Shown piece by piece: positions 44,200 through 61,070 of a stretch of DNA of 64,000 nt. Under the pieces are notes generated by a model. It did not search any database and had not been told where the DNA came from. It worked only from the letters and a program-made list of their open reading frames with translations. The DNA comes from Aphrocallistes beatrix. Its lineage: Eukaryota; Porifera; Hexactinellida; Sceptrulophora; Aphrocallistidae. The number at the start of each line of letters is the position of its first letter. The first letter of the stretch is position 1. The stretch lies in assembly GCA_963281255.1 (NCBI GenBank), contig OY725500.1:3405184-3469183 (forward strand). The letters are read 5' to 3'. A program made the translations under genes and the position numbers.

Positions 44200-44469
44200 T
44201 CACAACCTCTTTAGCAATTTGATCTCCTCTTGCCACAATTCGTCCACTTCTACTTTTAACATATCTAATTCTCTTTGGAGTTGATTTCGCTCTCTTTCCA
44301 AACAGGATACCTGAGTCATGTAATCTCGTCTCTTTTCACGTTGGTACATTTTCGCTTTATGCCTTTTACGCATCCTTTTATATTGTTCTTTTTCGCTCTT
44401 TGTTAAACTTTGATACTGTTCAGTGATTATTAGAAAATCTCCATCGAATGAATCCAACCTTGATGCCAT
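44200..44469 (-). CDS. Small intronless bZIP-like protein (89 aa), copy 4
   Basis: The most diverged copy, antisense to the host. The head is MASRLDSFDGDF, then SLTKSEKEQYKRMRKRHKAK, MYQREKRRDYM and a zipper with L, L, L, L, L every seven residues, finishing in EEIKLLKRL. The shared core (KAK-x-Y-Q-R-E-K-R, a Leu-Trp pair after the fourth heptad, and an LLKxL end) shows that it belongs with the other three. The Asn of the bZIP signature is Arg here. The flanks do not match the other copies, so this is an older member. The zipper's charged e/g residues (Glu/Arg-rich) would favour specific partner choice (inference). ATG at 44469 is the only reasonable start. Confidence 0.7.
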   Translation of the reverse strand: MASRLDSFDGDFLIITEQYQSLTKSEKEQYKRMRKRHKAKMYQREKRRDYMTQVSCLERERNQLQRELDMLKVEVDELWQEEIKLLKRL

Positions 44470-44803
44470 GATAATCGTTTTGTTTAAATATCTTCTTATT
44501 TTTTTCCAGAACTGTAACAGTTATTTATATTAATGAATTTGATATTTGATACTCTTGCACTATTCAAGTTAAATTGCAACCGCTACTATATTGATAACCA
44601 AGGAGATTCAATACGTTTCTACTCTACCGATATATTGTAAATACTGTTATTCAATACATTATTATTCAATACAGAGAAAAAATGCCAAAATATTCTTTCA
44701 GTGTTTAGGATACCTAAATTCCTACGGCATCGAATTATATGGTTAAACCAAGGTCCGTGATCTCGATAAATACAAAAATAACTAGAATTAAACAACCTGT
44801 ATA

Positions 44804-45280
44804 CACTAAGCGGACAAAAGTATTTCAACACTTGATTCTTTCCCATACAAATAATACTAAATCGGATTTTTTCTTGAAGGGCAATACATTCAAATTCAAA
44901 GAGATACTAAAAATCTGATTTCAAATTCGAAATCTACACATTCGAATTAGTCATAGCTAGACATATCTAATAAATTACTCAACTCATGAACAATCTTATC
45001 AGCCTGAGCCACCATATGTAATTCATTGCCATCATGTATAGTGGTCAAAATGGGTTTATGTGGCATAAGGTTGCACTGATTGATAATTATAAAAGTTAGG
45101 AATGAATGATTAATTAGAAAAATTAACCTGTGACTAATTTGAAAGCATATTATTCGAATTTGGAATCCGGTTAGCTGTATCCCATACCGTTTCGAAGTAA
45201 CCCTCTTCATGAATAGACCCATTTTAGTACTATTTGTATGGGAAATAATCAAGTGTTGAAATACTTTTGTCTGCTTAGTG
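44804..45280. mobile_element. Tc1-like MITE, 477 bp, long TIRs
   Basis: The ends CACTAAGCGGACAAAAGTAT and their reverse complement are flanked by TA. The arms continue inward with TTTCAACACTTGATT. Similar in size and ends to 58801-59275. Confidence 0.85.
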
Positions 45281-45639
45281 TAATTCTGCGATTTGTTCAT
45301 TATTCAAGAATTCACATATCTTTTTAGTTACTTTATAAAATAATATTCTAGCTCCTAAAAAACACTAAAATCTTATTTTTCTAAATATTTTTCTTATCTT
45401 TTTCCTATTTATCAGTTCGCTCAGATAATTACATTCATTAACAAATATTTATTATCAAAAATGTTAATATTTCAAGTAGAAAATGTAGACAATTTATTGA
45501 TGATCATCCAAGACACTATTTCAGGAAAATTTTGCATTTTTTGTTATTTTATTTGTGTGTGTTTTATCGCGATTCAAACACCAAATGAAATTATTATACT
45601 TTTTTGTTTTAGAATTAACTAATACTTTTCCTCTTATAG

Positions 45640-45862
45640 GCTGAGAAAAGTAAGCAAAAGATGGACCGTAGGTCATCTAAATCATCTAGAGAAAATATGA
45701 AACGAACCAAGTCTCAGAGTAGTATGAAGAAGAATACAGCTGTAGTGGAGGAGACTTTCACTTATTTTTCACAACCTCTTTCTTCAGTCATTCCTCCAAC
45801 AAGAACTATACCTATATTTCTGGAACAGTGCGTCATTGCTATTGAAGGGATGTCTCCAAATG
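45640..45862 (+). CDS. RhoGAPp190: RhoGAPp190 exon: basic linker and start of GAP domain
   Basis: The acceptor ctcttatag and donor AATG|gttagc bound a phase 0 to phase 1 exon. It encodes a Ser/Lys-rich basic linker (KSKQKMDRRSSKSSREN), then FTYFSQPLSSVIPPTRTIPI and FLEQCV, the beginning of the RhoGAP fold. The order 'YFxxPL..V..P...IPIF' just before the GAP domain is what p190 proteins show, and it is the main reason for choosing this subfamily over other RhoGAPs. In animals p190 switches off Rho by speeding GTP hydrolysis and acts at the cell cortex (family knowledge). The upstream intron is about 38 kb. Confidence 0.88.
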
Positions 45863-46950
45863 GTTAGCAACGTTTTTTTATAAACTTAATTACTCTCCAA
45901 AAGTTAAAAGTATAAACTTGTACTATTTGCCACTCATTACTACTCATGTCCATGTTTATGGTAATGATGATTAATGAGACAAAATGGTACTAGTGAATAT
46001 TAAACAAAAGTGTGCAGGTATTTGATATTTTTTAAAATTCAGTTTTAATGGATAATGTTTAAAGGACAGACCCACTTTTACTTGAACTATTTTTATGTTC
46101 TAATATTTAGTCCGTACATTGTATGTACTTAAGACCCAACAATTGAGCCAATGGAAGGTACTAGAAACTTCAAATATGAATCCAGATATCTGAGTTAAGT
46201 GTCTGGGATCTTTTGATTACACATTATTGATAAAATTAAAAATGTTTGATTTGCTATCGAAGAACAAAATATTTGCTTAAACATATTTCTCTATTTAATA
46301 TCTTACTAAAAATAGCTCAAAATGCAAGAAATTTTTGGATATTAGGTTGTGATTAACAATGCTAAACTTAGTGATAATTATTAAGATTAAAGAATAAATA
46401 AAAGCAAAAAAAAAAAGAAGTTAAGAGCATCAAGTTACAGAACAATAAAATGCTATCTCAATATTAAATTAGTGATGTAGCCATGTTGCCATCTGGACGC
46501 TTCACGTTTGTAATTGAATCCGGACAAAATTACTATCACGTTGCAGATAAAACGAGTACTATTACAGCTAATGCAACAGTAAAGTTCACATTACATGGCA
46601 TCGTGGTGCATAACTACTTGATTACCGATATGTAAGATACACTACACCGATTAAGAATTCAGACTATGAAAGGAAGTTAACGTTCTGAAATTTGAACATG
46701 CGTTCGGAGGACGTTTTTATTATATCATTATTCTATATACTATGATTAAGCCTTTTTAAACTTGTCAAGTTATAATCGTCTTAACAGGTACATTATTATA
46801 ATTCAAGTTTTATAAAAAAATCTGAAACACGCATTTATTAATTTGATAATACGTCTGTTCAGGCGTTTTCATCAAAATTTAAATTGCGAAAAAGGATCAT
46901 AGCATTGAAGGCTCTATATTATTTTTACTCATTAACCATATTAATTATAG
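45863..46950. other. Intron, nothing recognised
   Basis: AT-rich, with a poly-A run near 46407; no element or exon seen. Confidence 0.55.
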
Positions 46951-47160
46951 GAATGGAAACAGAAGGAATCTATCGAATCCCAGCTAACCAAGAGGAAATG
47001 TATAATCTTATTAAGCTTTTTGAAAAAGATCCTTCTGTTCATCTCTCCCATTACACTCAGAGTGTTCATACACTTTCGGGTGCACTAAAATGCTTTTTCC
47101 AAAAGTTACCTGAACCTCTCATCTCTGAAGAGTCTGCATCTAAACTGCTTAAAATTACGG
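46951..47160 (+). CDS. RhoGAPp190: RhoGAPp190 exon: GAP domain with arginine finger
   Basis: Entered in phase 1 (N-G-M across the junction) and left in phase 1 (ACGG|gtatgt). It encodes METEGIYRIPANQEEM, in which the Arg of GIYR is the catalytic arginine finger of RhoGAP proteins. Then HTLSGALKCFFQKLPEPLI follows, with the conserved Lys of A-x-x-x-K-x-F and the L-P-E-P-L loop. All residues needed for activity in this half are present, so the GAP should be competent. Confidence 0.95.
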
Positions 47161-50100
47161 GTATGTTAGATTATTGTAAATTTGTATACAAGCATTTGTG
47201 ATTTTTTGCATATGAGCATCAAATATTTGACAACATTACAATCTAATTAGATAGCATCTGCCACTTTACTCGCTCATTGGAATTCTCTCACAAAAATAGG
47301 GAGTAAATCCGTATAATAGTATACTTGACAACTCTGATTAAATTTATCCAATCAATAATCATCATTGAGCTGGCTCTTTGTGATTTCTACAATATACTAG
47401 ATCATTCCATTATGCTAAGATTACCGAATTGAGAGAACTATACCTTTCCTTAATTAAGAATAATTGGAATTTTCTATGTATTAAACATTCCATCTAAATA
47501 CAAACTTTCATTTCGTCATTCATGTATTTAATCCCTCAAACAGTAAAAAGATATCTCCCAGAAGTTTATCGCCTGATTCGATATATGTAAAACCATTAGA
47601 TCCGTTATATAACGAGGAATTAGGCTTAACTATGCGTCGTACGTATCAGTATTCCGCATAATATTTTCGTCTAGAAAAGAGTCAGAAGAAGGTTTACGCA
47701 GCAGTTCATGTTTATTCTGTGTGTATGAGTTCTTTTGACTGAAACCTGGAACACTCGAATACGATGCAATGGTGTCAATTTTAATTGGTTGATTTTTGCT
47801 ATAATGGTTAATTAACTAAAAGTAATTAATATTCAGATATTTTGAGTAGGTTGATGATCGCTTCATATTTAAATCAAAATTTCTCAATGACTTTTCATCC
47901 TACCAAATTCAATAGCTTTTAATTTTGATCTAAGGGAAAAATGTATTACATGTATATTACATTATTCATTGTAGAATATTTGTAATATAAGATTGCTATA
48001 GTATTTGAGCAGATGGATTTTGGGAGGGACAGAGAACTATCTTGATTTTACCATGTTGTTTGAGAACATGAGAAGTATGTCTTAGATTTAATTTCAATTA
48101 TTTTAGTCACTTGATGATATTGCAAGCTAGGATATCAAATTTTTTAAATATCATACATTATGAGCTTATTGAATTATGTACAATTGCAGGCTTGTAAACA
48201 TGCTTTATAATATATGCAAAGTTAGATTTAGTTCTCCCCCATTTTGGGTGGCTTTGTTCAAAAATTAACTTCCTCATAAGCGGATCATCGCACACTTATT
48301 TATGCATGACACGCCTTGTACCCCAACTCCCCAACCACAATTGACGTCTGGAAAAAGTCAATTTTTAAGAATCAATATTTTTTCATTTATTCAGTCTGTA
48401 AAGCTTATTTGCTCTACACTCAATCACAGGTGCACTCTGCCATACACCTCCATGTGATGGTACCGTCAATTGGATAATGCCATCTCAGCTAAATATTTTA
48501 GAAATATCAGGTAATAAATTGAACAAAATATTTCATGTACATTAGTGACATGAAATTTGATATTTTAGAACCCTTTAAGTCAATAGGAAAATATACTTAT
48601 TAAGAAATACATATTATCTTTACTTCTACTGAATTGAGTAAGTTTATATATCAACTACCTTCTGCTTATATTATCTGGGCCATCTAAACATTTCCACTAC
48701 TCCCTACCATCCATCGACTGCATAGTTTCTTATTTGTCCCTGTTGCTTTGGCATCCACTGACATTAAGGTTCATTGTATATTGTTAAATAACATATAATA
48801 TTCTGGAAAAACTTGAAAAACTTGTGAGAACATACGAGGATGGCGCCAAGAATATCATTAGGATTTATCTACATATTTATATCTAATTTGTTTTATCCTA
48901 TTCTGTATAATTAGAGAATAATGCGATAGAATTAAGCTCAAAATAGTTGCAATAGTGTAGAAATAGTAGTAGAGTCCGTTTTAATTAAATTGCCAGCCAA
49001 TTTTTACATGATTAAGTCATTATCTCCTTAGATCGCTCATTGATTAAAAGAATTGACGTGAGGTTACGAGGATAATTGGATAACGAGTGCTTCCACATCA
49101 TTTAACTATATTAATTTTACACTCTACAACCATTGGTGCTGCAATAGTTGTCTTGAAGCACTTTCAGTGTCGTGAATTGTTTTATGCAAAATGGATAAAT
49201 GTAATTGTACCGTTTGAGCAACAAATTATATATCTGGTTTCTCGAATTTTGAATATATTAATTAATAAATATTTTACTAGGTTGTTAAATTGAAAAATAT
49301 TTTATCTCTATCGAAATTCTATTGTAGCACTTTTATGTACATTATTTGAACAAACGAGGTCTAACCCACAGCAATAGAGTGGGAGAATAAATCAAAATTG
49401 CAACATTGCAAGATGTTATCAATTTTTCATTGGTTTGAACTCTAGATGTCAATTGACGCGAACCGCGCACATTTTGTTATGAATGTTATTATATCTCTTG
49501 GATGTTTGAATTATTGTTCCTTTGCAACTTTCTGAACATCTGGTTGACGAGGTTGAATCATTGTCTTTGAATTCATTTACAAGAGAAGAAGCATTTTATA
49601 TTGTTTTGTGAATGGCGCTAATTACTCTTGATTTAACTTAATTAAATTCTTTTCTCTAATTTATCTCGCAATATACTGAATTATAGCCAAAAATACTACC
49701 TATTTCAACACTTTCTACACTAATTGAATGTAGACTTGTAACTTGATTAAAAGCGTATTTATGTCTATCGCTGCATCTAATTTGATTTCTAGGATCGTAT
49801 GAAATAGTGGATATTATACGCATAGGCTAGAATCAACTATTCAATCGATTAATTGAAAAGAAGTATGCAGTTTGTTTAAAAGTAGCCCTGCATAGGTCAT
49901 TTTAGATAAGTTGAAAAGGCCGAGTTGAATAATGGAAGACATTCCTCCCTAAAGAAATGTTTTGTTTTGTTCATTTTGTTCAAAGTTTGATAGATATCAA
50001 CTAGATATCTTGAGAAATGCCCTGTAATGTTTATCTTCACTGTACTAGAAATTTGATGTACTGAATGCTACTGATTGTATTTTATTTTTTAAGCCAGGTT

Positions 50101-51067
50101 GGGCCGAGTCACTGAGTCAGATATTTTAGAATTCCTTCCTGATCCCTGAATCATATACACCTGTCCTAGTCCAAGCCTGGTTTAAACATTGCTTGACATT
50201 CCATTCATCAGGGCAAACTCAGTGAAACACTTAAAGTCCGAACTCTACAATGTTTCTTCAACCAAAATATTATTGCAACAATTCATTGAGTAAACCAGAA
50301 TCTGAATACTTATCAGGTGCGGTTCCAGCTAAGAAATTTTAATACTCCAACAGTATCTGCAAATGTAACGTTTTGGAGCGATACTGTCAAATGATGTACA
50401 GATGTAGTATGATTCAATTCTGGTGGCTTAGCGTTCTAAGCCACCAGAATTTAATCAATATGACTTTGAATGATGATAGAATATATAGTAGCTCATATAA
50501 CTTTGAAGTTGAAATACTTGAAATACTAATTAATAGATTCGAATGAATACAGGACAATATGGTAGCAGCTAATAGGGACAGATGGGGATTTATAATAAAA
50601 TCTCCATATCCACATCCACAACATTGATTTATGAATTGCTGTTTTCAAATTGTTTATTTTCTAGCTTTTTAATTAAATTATATTTTGATTCTATCTAGAA
50701 ATCAATGTCTAATTTGCACATTTTCTACCAATATGTGTCTGCATTAATATTGGTACCGCAACAAAACAGTTTAGAGATACTCCCTACAAACACTTTTGCA
50801 TGTAATATGTTCTAACCGCCTTGGCCGGATCATCTATTCTCTTGCAATAGTGCATCCTATACATCAGTATTGTACCCTCGCAATAATACAATTGAATAGG
50901 AAGCACACTAAAACATTACAGCAGGCAATACGATATGCGTTAGAATTAGATTTTTTGAAATTAATCTAACCATTGGCGCACTCGAACTGACCCGTGGCGA
51001 TAACTTTTTGTTTATCAATGTATGACCTTAATCGATTATTATGAAATTCATTACTTTTTGTTTTTAG
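47161..51067. other. Intron with a perfect 16-bp hairpin
   Basis: AT-rich intron of about 3.9 kb. The only clear structure is the hairpin at 50416-50451. No exon is needed by phase between 47160 and 51068. Confidence 0.55.
50416..50451. repeat. Perfect hairpin, 16-bp stem, 4-nt loop
   Basis: AATTCTGGTGGCTTAG, loop CGTT, then the exact reverse complement. It lies alone in the intron, not at the edge of a visible element. Confidence 0.8.
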
Positions 51068-51170
51068 ATGTCAAATCCAAGTTAGGGAAGTCTAAATTGC
51101 GAGATGCTTTATCCAGAATCTCGCCTCAAAGCTACGCCGTACTCGAATACTTGATACTTCATCTTCACAA
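51068..51170 (+). CDS. RhoGAPp190: RhoGAPp190 exon: GAP domain middle helices
   Basis: The acceptor tttgtttttag and strong donor gtaagt bound it. It encodes DVKSKLGKSKLRDALSRI and SPQSYAVLEYLILHLHK, the helices between the two catalytic motif groups of the RhoGAP fold (LP..N/S...L..L..HL pattern). The last Lys codon is completed by the first base of the exon at 60629. Confidence 0.95.
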
Positions 51171-52914
51171 GTAAGTTTTTGGTAGTATAATTGCAGTCAC
51201 AGTTTACTCTTGTATTCATATTGATTACAATATTGTTATTGGATAGGTTTGGACCCTCAAATCAAAACGCAAGAATGGATAGAAATTAATTCAATAAAAA
51301 CAGCAATTTCAGGGTTATAATGAACCATCTGCTTTTTGTTGTGACTAAACTATTTGCATCACTGAAATTTAGCTTATTTGTTCTGAAAATTTTTACTACT
51401 GGTCTTAAGTAACTCAATATATTGATAATGACGAAATTAGTGAACTTAGGTTTCCAAATTCAGATTTTTCTACTACGTACTTATGAGTAGCCAATAAATT
51501 TTGCGCAGGTAGAAAAGTAATTAGCCACGGAATTGTGTCATTCGAATTGATCTTTTTGGGGATAAAATTGGAGTATAAGTTATAATATTTATTTTGGATT
51601 ATTTGGGAACTTTTTGTAGAGCAATTTACATTTTTTCGTATTTAATATTTTCAGAACTACATTCTTCATTCGTACGAATGAAAATAGATTTAATATTCAA
51701 ATCTATAATAATAAAAGTAATATTTTAATTGACTTAATAGCTAATATTCGATGGTCAATGTATGAGGATAATTGATCCAATATTATTTAAGTTCGTGTGG
51801 ATCTGTTATCTCATCTTTGGATAATCGTCAAATTAACAAACAGTTGATGTGTCTACGGTCAATATTAAATGTCTCCAAGCGAAATTTCACATATTACCTC
51901 TCGATCATAATTGGCCTTGTTCTTATTATAACAATATGTATTATATATTAGCTAAATATTCCCAAAAAGGAAATTTCGTTTCAATGCTATCGAAAAATAA
52001 TTGGTTACTTATCTAATCTGTTTATCATTATCTACGAAAGGAAACAAGTAGGTTGAAGACAACAAAGGTCAACTATCAAAATAAACAATGTTATGGTGTA
52101 AGAGTGGTATAACTGGTGGCCACGCAGCGCAAACAAGCGAAGTTTGACTTTATCTCATAAGCAACCCATTCGCACTTTATAAATTTGGTTTATGATATAT
52201 TATATGCGAGTAATTGTGATTATTAACTTGGAGATTTATTTGTAGTTATAACACTAATATTTTGACTAATTAATTTCTCAATGATACCTGCATTATTTCA
52301 TTTACTAATACGATTAAAGAGGTGAAAATTATTTGTGTATCTACAAAAACATTAAACGATTCACAAATGTCAATTGCGTACTTCGGAGCTAATTAGAATT
52401 CAAAGGTTTACAGTATCATAAGAATCTACCTCACTGTAATACCTTGAGAGCTCCACGCACTAGGATAAGCAGCATTTATTCTGGACGAGTATCATGATCT
52501 CACTACTCAAATTATACTATTCTCCTCTTTTAAATGCAATTAGATCATTATACAATACTGTACTTAATATCTGCACTCTGTAACCAACACATAAGGTTTG
52601 AAATAGCAATTTACGAGATGGTCAATGATATGTTCAATCCCTTGATAATTGATCCGAAGTAGTTATCTATGCAAGTGAGTAGGATTTCTATTTTATGTAG
52701 AGCCTTATCATTTTTTCCACGCCCATTTCTCTACTAATTTATCACAGAGATTTATGGATTATATTTCAAAAGCAAATTATAATAGAATGCATCCAGATGT
52801 TGGTCCATTTTCTTGAAAAATGACTCGATACATTTTTCTGCATAACTATTACTAAATACGATCTCAATCTTTTCAACACGCCTCTACCTTATGGAAACTT
52901 CCCAAATATTTATG
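51171..52914. other. Intron; possible 3' region of the antisense Rab39 gene
   Basis: No exon seen. AATAAA on the minus strand (TTTATT at 52475-52480) could be the Rab39 polyadenylation signal. A degraded Helitron-like tail (GCAGCGCAAACAAGCGAAG) is at about 52130. Confidence 0.45.
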
Positions 52915-53341
52915 CTAGCATGCACATGTATCTTGAGATGTAGTTGGTTCTTGAATGGTGTGTGATGTTATAAGAGTGATCTCTTGAGGATTAGAAAGGC
53001 GCCGACCTACCTTCACACCATCCCACCCGTCTTTAATTTTGATCTTCTCATTTAATATATCCTGGTAGATTCGAGCAGATAGTTTCTTAAAAGCTTCATT
53101 AACAAATTCTGTCGTTTTAGCTGAAGTTTCGATGAATTCCATGTTGTGTTCAACTGCAAACGCTTGCCCTTCTTGAGTTGCGACAACTCGCTCTTTATCC
53201 AAATCAATCTTGTGTCCGACGAGTAAACAAGCTATTCCATTCGCGAATGCTGTTTCTTTCACTTCCTCCAGCCAGTTGATCACGTTTAGAAACGAGTCGC
53301 GGTTTGTAATGTCGTATACAATCAATGCACCTGCTGCGCTC
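52915..53341 (-). CDS. Rab39: Rab39 GTPase, exon 2 (C-terminal)
   Basis: The acceptor ctttag (minus strand) precedes one base that completes the split Arg codon. Then SAAGALIVYDITNRDSF is followed by the guanine-base motif LVGHKIDL (G4; His before Lys rather than Asn is usual in Rab39) and ETSAK (G5). Farther on IKDGWDGVKVGR matches the DGWxGxK signature that Rab39 proteins have after the G domain. The protein ends DTCAC, a Cys-x-Cys double prenylation site for membrane anchoring. Joined to exon 1 it gives 222 residues, near the 217 of vertebrate Rab39A. Rab39 works in endolysosomal and autophagy traffic (family knowledge). It lies antisense in the last RhoGAP intron. Confidence 0.93.
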
Positions 53342-57631
<4,290 letters not shown>

Positions 57632-57843
57632 TTAAGATACCCCAGTTTGCATCCACCTTTATCATGCAGTCTCCATCCAGACATCCCACAAATGCCCCGA
57701 GATACCACGTGAGTATCGTCTACCACAGTGGGACTTAATTGAGCAAGCCTTTGCTAGACTAAACTCACTTGGTGTCGCTGCGCATTTGAGGGATGCCTGG
57801 ATGGCGACTGAATGAAAGTGAGGCAAACTGGGGTATCTTTATG
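57632..57843. mobile_element. Foldback MITE of about 210 bp
   Basis: The ends AAGATACCCCAGTTTGC and their reverse complement are followed by arms with CATCCAGACATCCCACAAATG-like and GTATCGTCTA words. A half copy is at 27890-28000. Confidence 0.7.
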
Positions 57844-58121
57844 ATTTTTATATTGATGATACAATCATTGAGTCATTCTCGCTGGGCGTCTTCTTGAGTG
57901 GGATATTGTTTGATATAAGAATTTCCTTTGAGTTATGCTGCCACAAAGGATTGGAGGTTGAGAGTTTTGTCAAAATTTGAATCCAAAGTTATTCAGCTAA
58001 GTGGGCATTTAAGTAAAAAAAAAGCTTCCAAAAGGTGCTTGATGGAGTTTTTGTGCATAACAATAAATTTCAACCTCATTCCCATCCGAAAGTGACATTT
58101 TGACCTTACCTTTATTAAATA

Positions 58122-58304
58122 CAGTCAGGGTCGCTTATTATGAACCCGCTTAATATGAACATTCGTTTATTATGAACTAACCTCCTGGTCCCAATTTCAT
58201 TTTTAGATAGGATTTGTATTGAATCAAGTTCGCTTATAAGAAGTATCTCTATTATGAACAGATTTTTTGGTCCCCTGGTGGTTCACAATAAGCGACCCTG
58301 ACTG
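58122..58304. mobile_element. pogo/Tigger-like MITE, 183 bp
   Basis: TIRs CAGTCAGGGTCGCTTATTAT and AATAAGCGACCCTGACTG are flanked by TA on both sides. Confidence 0.85.
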
Positions 58305-58578
58305 TATTCACATTATTACTCAAATTGCAAAAGTCGGATTCTATATAGTGAAGTACCCTATATTAGCGGTTGAGATCTCACGACTACCATAATAGACCGA
58401 TTTGTTTAAAAGGCGTGAAAATATGTTTATATACACATACGCGTATGTTGATAACTCATTGAATTTCATATTATTGCTCTCTCGTGCAAAGGTCGGATTA
58501 TACATAGTGAAATACTTTGATTATCTCTCTGATATCTTTAAACAAAGCTTGCAGTTAAGATGTTAAAATATGAATATA

Positions 58579-58708
58579 CAGGGTGATCCAAAAGTTCTGC
58601 AACAAATTTTGCTGAAGTATTATACTTACACAAGTGGATCTGACATCGGACATTTCGTTCAAATCAATGAAGTGAAATTTATTGTTGCAGAACTTTTGGA
58701 TCACCCTA
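58579..58708. mobile_element. mariner-like MITE, 130 bp
   Basis: TIRs starting CAGGGTGATCCAAAAGTTCT match over about 30 bp; TA on both sides; last base mutated. Confidence 0.82.
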
Positions 58709-58800
58709 TACACTTATGAAACCAAAGGTGATGCAAAATCTGGTGGAAATCGGACTGTTAGATTTCACAAGATCTCACGTGCATGCATTACATACATATA

Positions 58801-59275
58801 CACTGCCTGAACAAAAGTATTCGTACACCCCATAATTCCCCATACGAATAGTTATAATACTGATTTATTTAGCGAGTCAAGGTATTTAATTGGTAAGAGA
58901 TACACTTAATTTAACTTCAAATTCGAATTCTCCATATTCGAATTACTCACTTTTTAATCTTTCAACTTGTTTACACTCCCACAAGGTAAAATATTTCAAA
59001 CTGTGCCACCTCATACCACCAATGCCATCATGTACAATGGTGATCACTCGTGACATGTGGCATAGGAAAGCAAATGCTGAAAATACTTAATCTTGAAGAA
59101 GAGTAATTAAGTTGAAAACTTATAAAGTGTAATTTGAATGTGGAGAATTCGAATTTGAAGTCAAATTAAGTGTATCTCTCACAAATTAAATATTCTTGAC
59201 TCGCTAAATAAATCAGTATTATAACTATTTGTATGGGGAATTATGGGGTGTACGAATACTTTTGTTCAGGCAGTG
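58801..59275. mobile_element. Tc1-like MITE, 475 bp, long TIRs
   Basis: The ends CACTGCCTGAACAAAAGTAT and reverse complement are flanked by TA. The arms run inward for about 150-180 bp. Sister in form to 44804-45280. Confidence 0.85.
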
Positions 59276-60628
59276 TATACATACGTACATACATACACGA
59301 TTTCTTGCTAGAATTGATTATTCTGGGATTCTCTTCAATTTCATTATTCATAGATCACCTTGATTTATTGATTTCGACTACTTACAAGGTATTCAAAAAC
59401 TGTTTCAGTCAACTATTTATTCATTAAGTATTACAGTAGCTCTTCCTACTACAACCAGCGCTATCTGCACTAGCCAAACGAGTGATCCAGCTTTTCTTGT
59501 TCTAACATATCATTAATACGAATCTGTCGCGAGGTGTGATGTTTCTTCTTCGATTTAAATTGAAAAAACAACAGAGTAATCATTCATAAATCCACAATTA
59601 AAGGAACTCGAATCCACTAAATCACTATGAGATCAACATGCTACTTCATATTGCAAGATCTACGACTCTAAAGTTTGAATTGCATTTTTTCAGATAAAAG
59701 AATGAAATTACTCTACTTGTATGACACGAGGTCAAATTAATAGTTATATACATTGCATTTGTATGAATAATCTTTTTTCAGGTATTTCAGCCATGTGATT
59801 GGCATAGGTTTTCGAAATCTCTCACCAACAGGTGCCCCGTGAAGAATGCCAGGTATACAAATAGTAGTCTGATATCGTATGAGTGTAAGTTACCCTTAAG
59901 ATTGCGCTATCTATGCTCATGATCTAATTGTCCTTGATTCCTTGCGAAATATGTGTTACCTTCTTGTGATTGTTCAAGGTCATTGAGTCAATCTCAACAC
60001 GTAATTGCTCGAGACGACAAATTGCATAATATGGCTCCTAGACTAATCTGTAGTATATAATCATCAATTCTGGCATCAAATTAATAGTGGTTTGATCCTT
60101 TTTTTAAAAATTATTTTAATATTCAATTGAATTCTAAGAAATGCTCATCTAAAATTCAGTTCTCTATAGCCTTTTCTTAATTTGTGAAATGTCGTATTAC
60201 TTGTTGACTCTTTTTTTGCTAAGTCTCTGGACATCAGGCCTATTTGAGTTACAGAGTGCAATTTCCTATCATCTTAATCTTTGGATATATTCAAGCAGAC
60301 ACTGGCATTGTTTTGGTTATAACCTTGGATCAAAGTACTATTCTATGTATAATTGTAAATTAGTAGCGTTATTTCTTACCAAGAATTTGTTTCATAAATG
60401 TATCCGCTGGTTTGACAATCGTCAGACCACTTTTCAATGCTGTAGGCCATTGGTAATAGTTTCGCCATTCTTGACATACTATTATTTGTGTGCATCTGTG
60501 GTTTTATGTTTCTTAATAACCATTATGTTTTTGAATATTATTATGCTTTAGATTTTGATTGAAACAAAATAATCATATATTTTCGAATTATGTAGGTAAA
60601 TTTAGGTTTATTGTATTTTTTATTATAG
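59276..60628. other. Intron end, nothing recognised
   Basis: AT-rich; a 120-codon open frame at 60189 is Cys/Tyr/Leu-rich noise without motif. The acceptor tttattatag closes it. Confidence 0.5.
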
Positions 60629-60854
60629 GATAACCTTACTGAGTGACGAAAATAAGATGACACCTCGCAACCTCGCTATTACATTTTGGCCCAGCCTCTT
60701 CCGTCCCCCAGTAGATATGGCAGCTTTCCAAATGCAATCTCCTGTGTTTGAACACATGTTAGCCAACATGATCGAATTCCCCTATATATTACCTATTAAT
60801 GATGTTATCATTGAAGACGAATACGATTCGATTAGGATCCCTCCAAAGTCCTAA
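60629..60854 (+). CDS. RhoGAPp190: RhoGAPp190 last exon: GAP C-terminus and stop
   Basis: The first base completes Lys; then ITLLSDENKMTPRNLAITFW and PSLFRPP follow. The Asn of RNLAI and the W-P-x-L-x-R-P block are the last conserved RhoGAP motif group (M-x-x-x-N-L-A-x-x-x-P). An amphipathic end (FEHMLANMIEFPYILP) and a short acidic tail DVIIEDEYDSIRIPPKS follow to the stop at 60852-60854. There is no long C-terminal extension, as in p190 proteins, where the GAP domain is close to the end. Confidence 0.95.
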
Positions 60855-60943
60855 ATACATTTCCTCATTTTGAAATCTGTGTATATATTCGCTTTTATCT
60901 TATTTAAATTTTTAGTTAGCTTTCAGTATACTTGATTTTTATG

Positions 60944-61070
60944 AATAAATTTTATTGCTTTTTTTGAAAATAATTTTTTGTTAGCTAGATTGCTGTTAAT
61001 ATTTCAAACATATACTATAGATATGCACTGAAATTGTATTATACATCTTTATGTACTGTGCTATAATAAA
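60944..61070 (+). terminator. Candidate polyadenylation signals of RhoGAPp190
   Basis: AATAAA hexamers at 60944-60949 and 61065-61070 lie 90 and 211 bp after the stop codon. Either could end the transcript. Confidence 0.55.

Noticed and set aside
48428-48515. Possible extra RhoGAP exon after an 'acag' acceptor
   Set aside because: The phases of the exons at 46951 and 51068 join directly, and the candidate has no GAP motif.
60189-60551. 120-codon frame with several hydrophobic stretches
   Set aside because: No recognisable family, no paralogue, inside an intron of AT-rich composition; likely chance.
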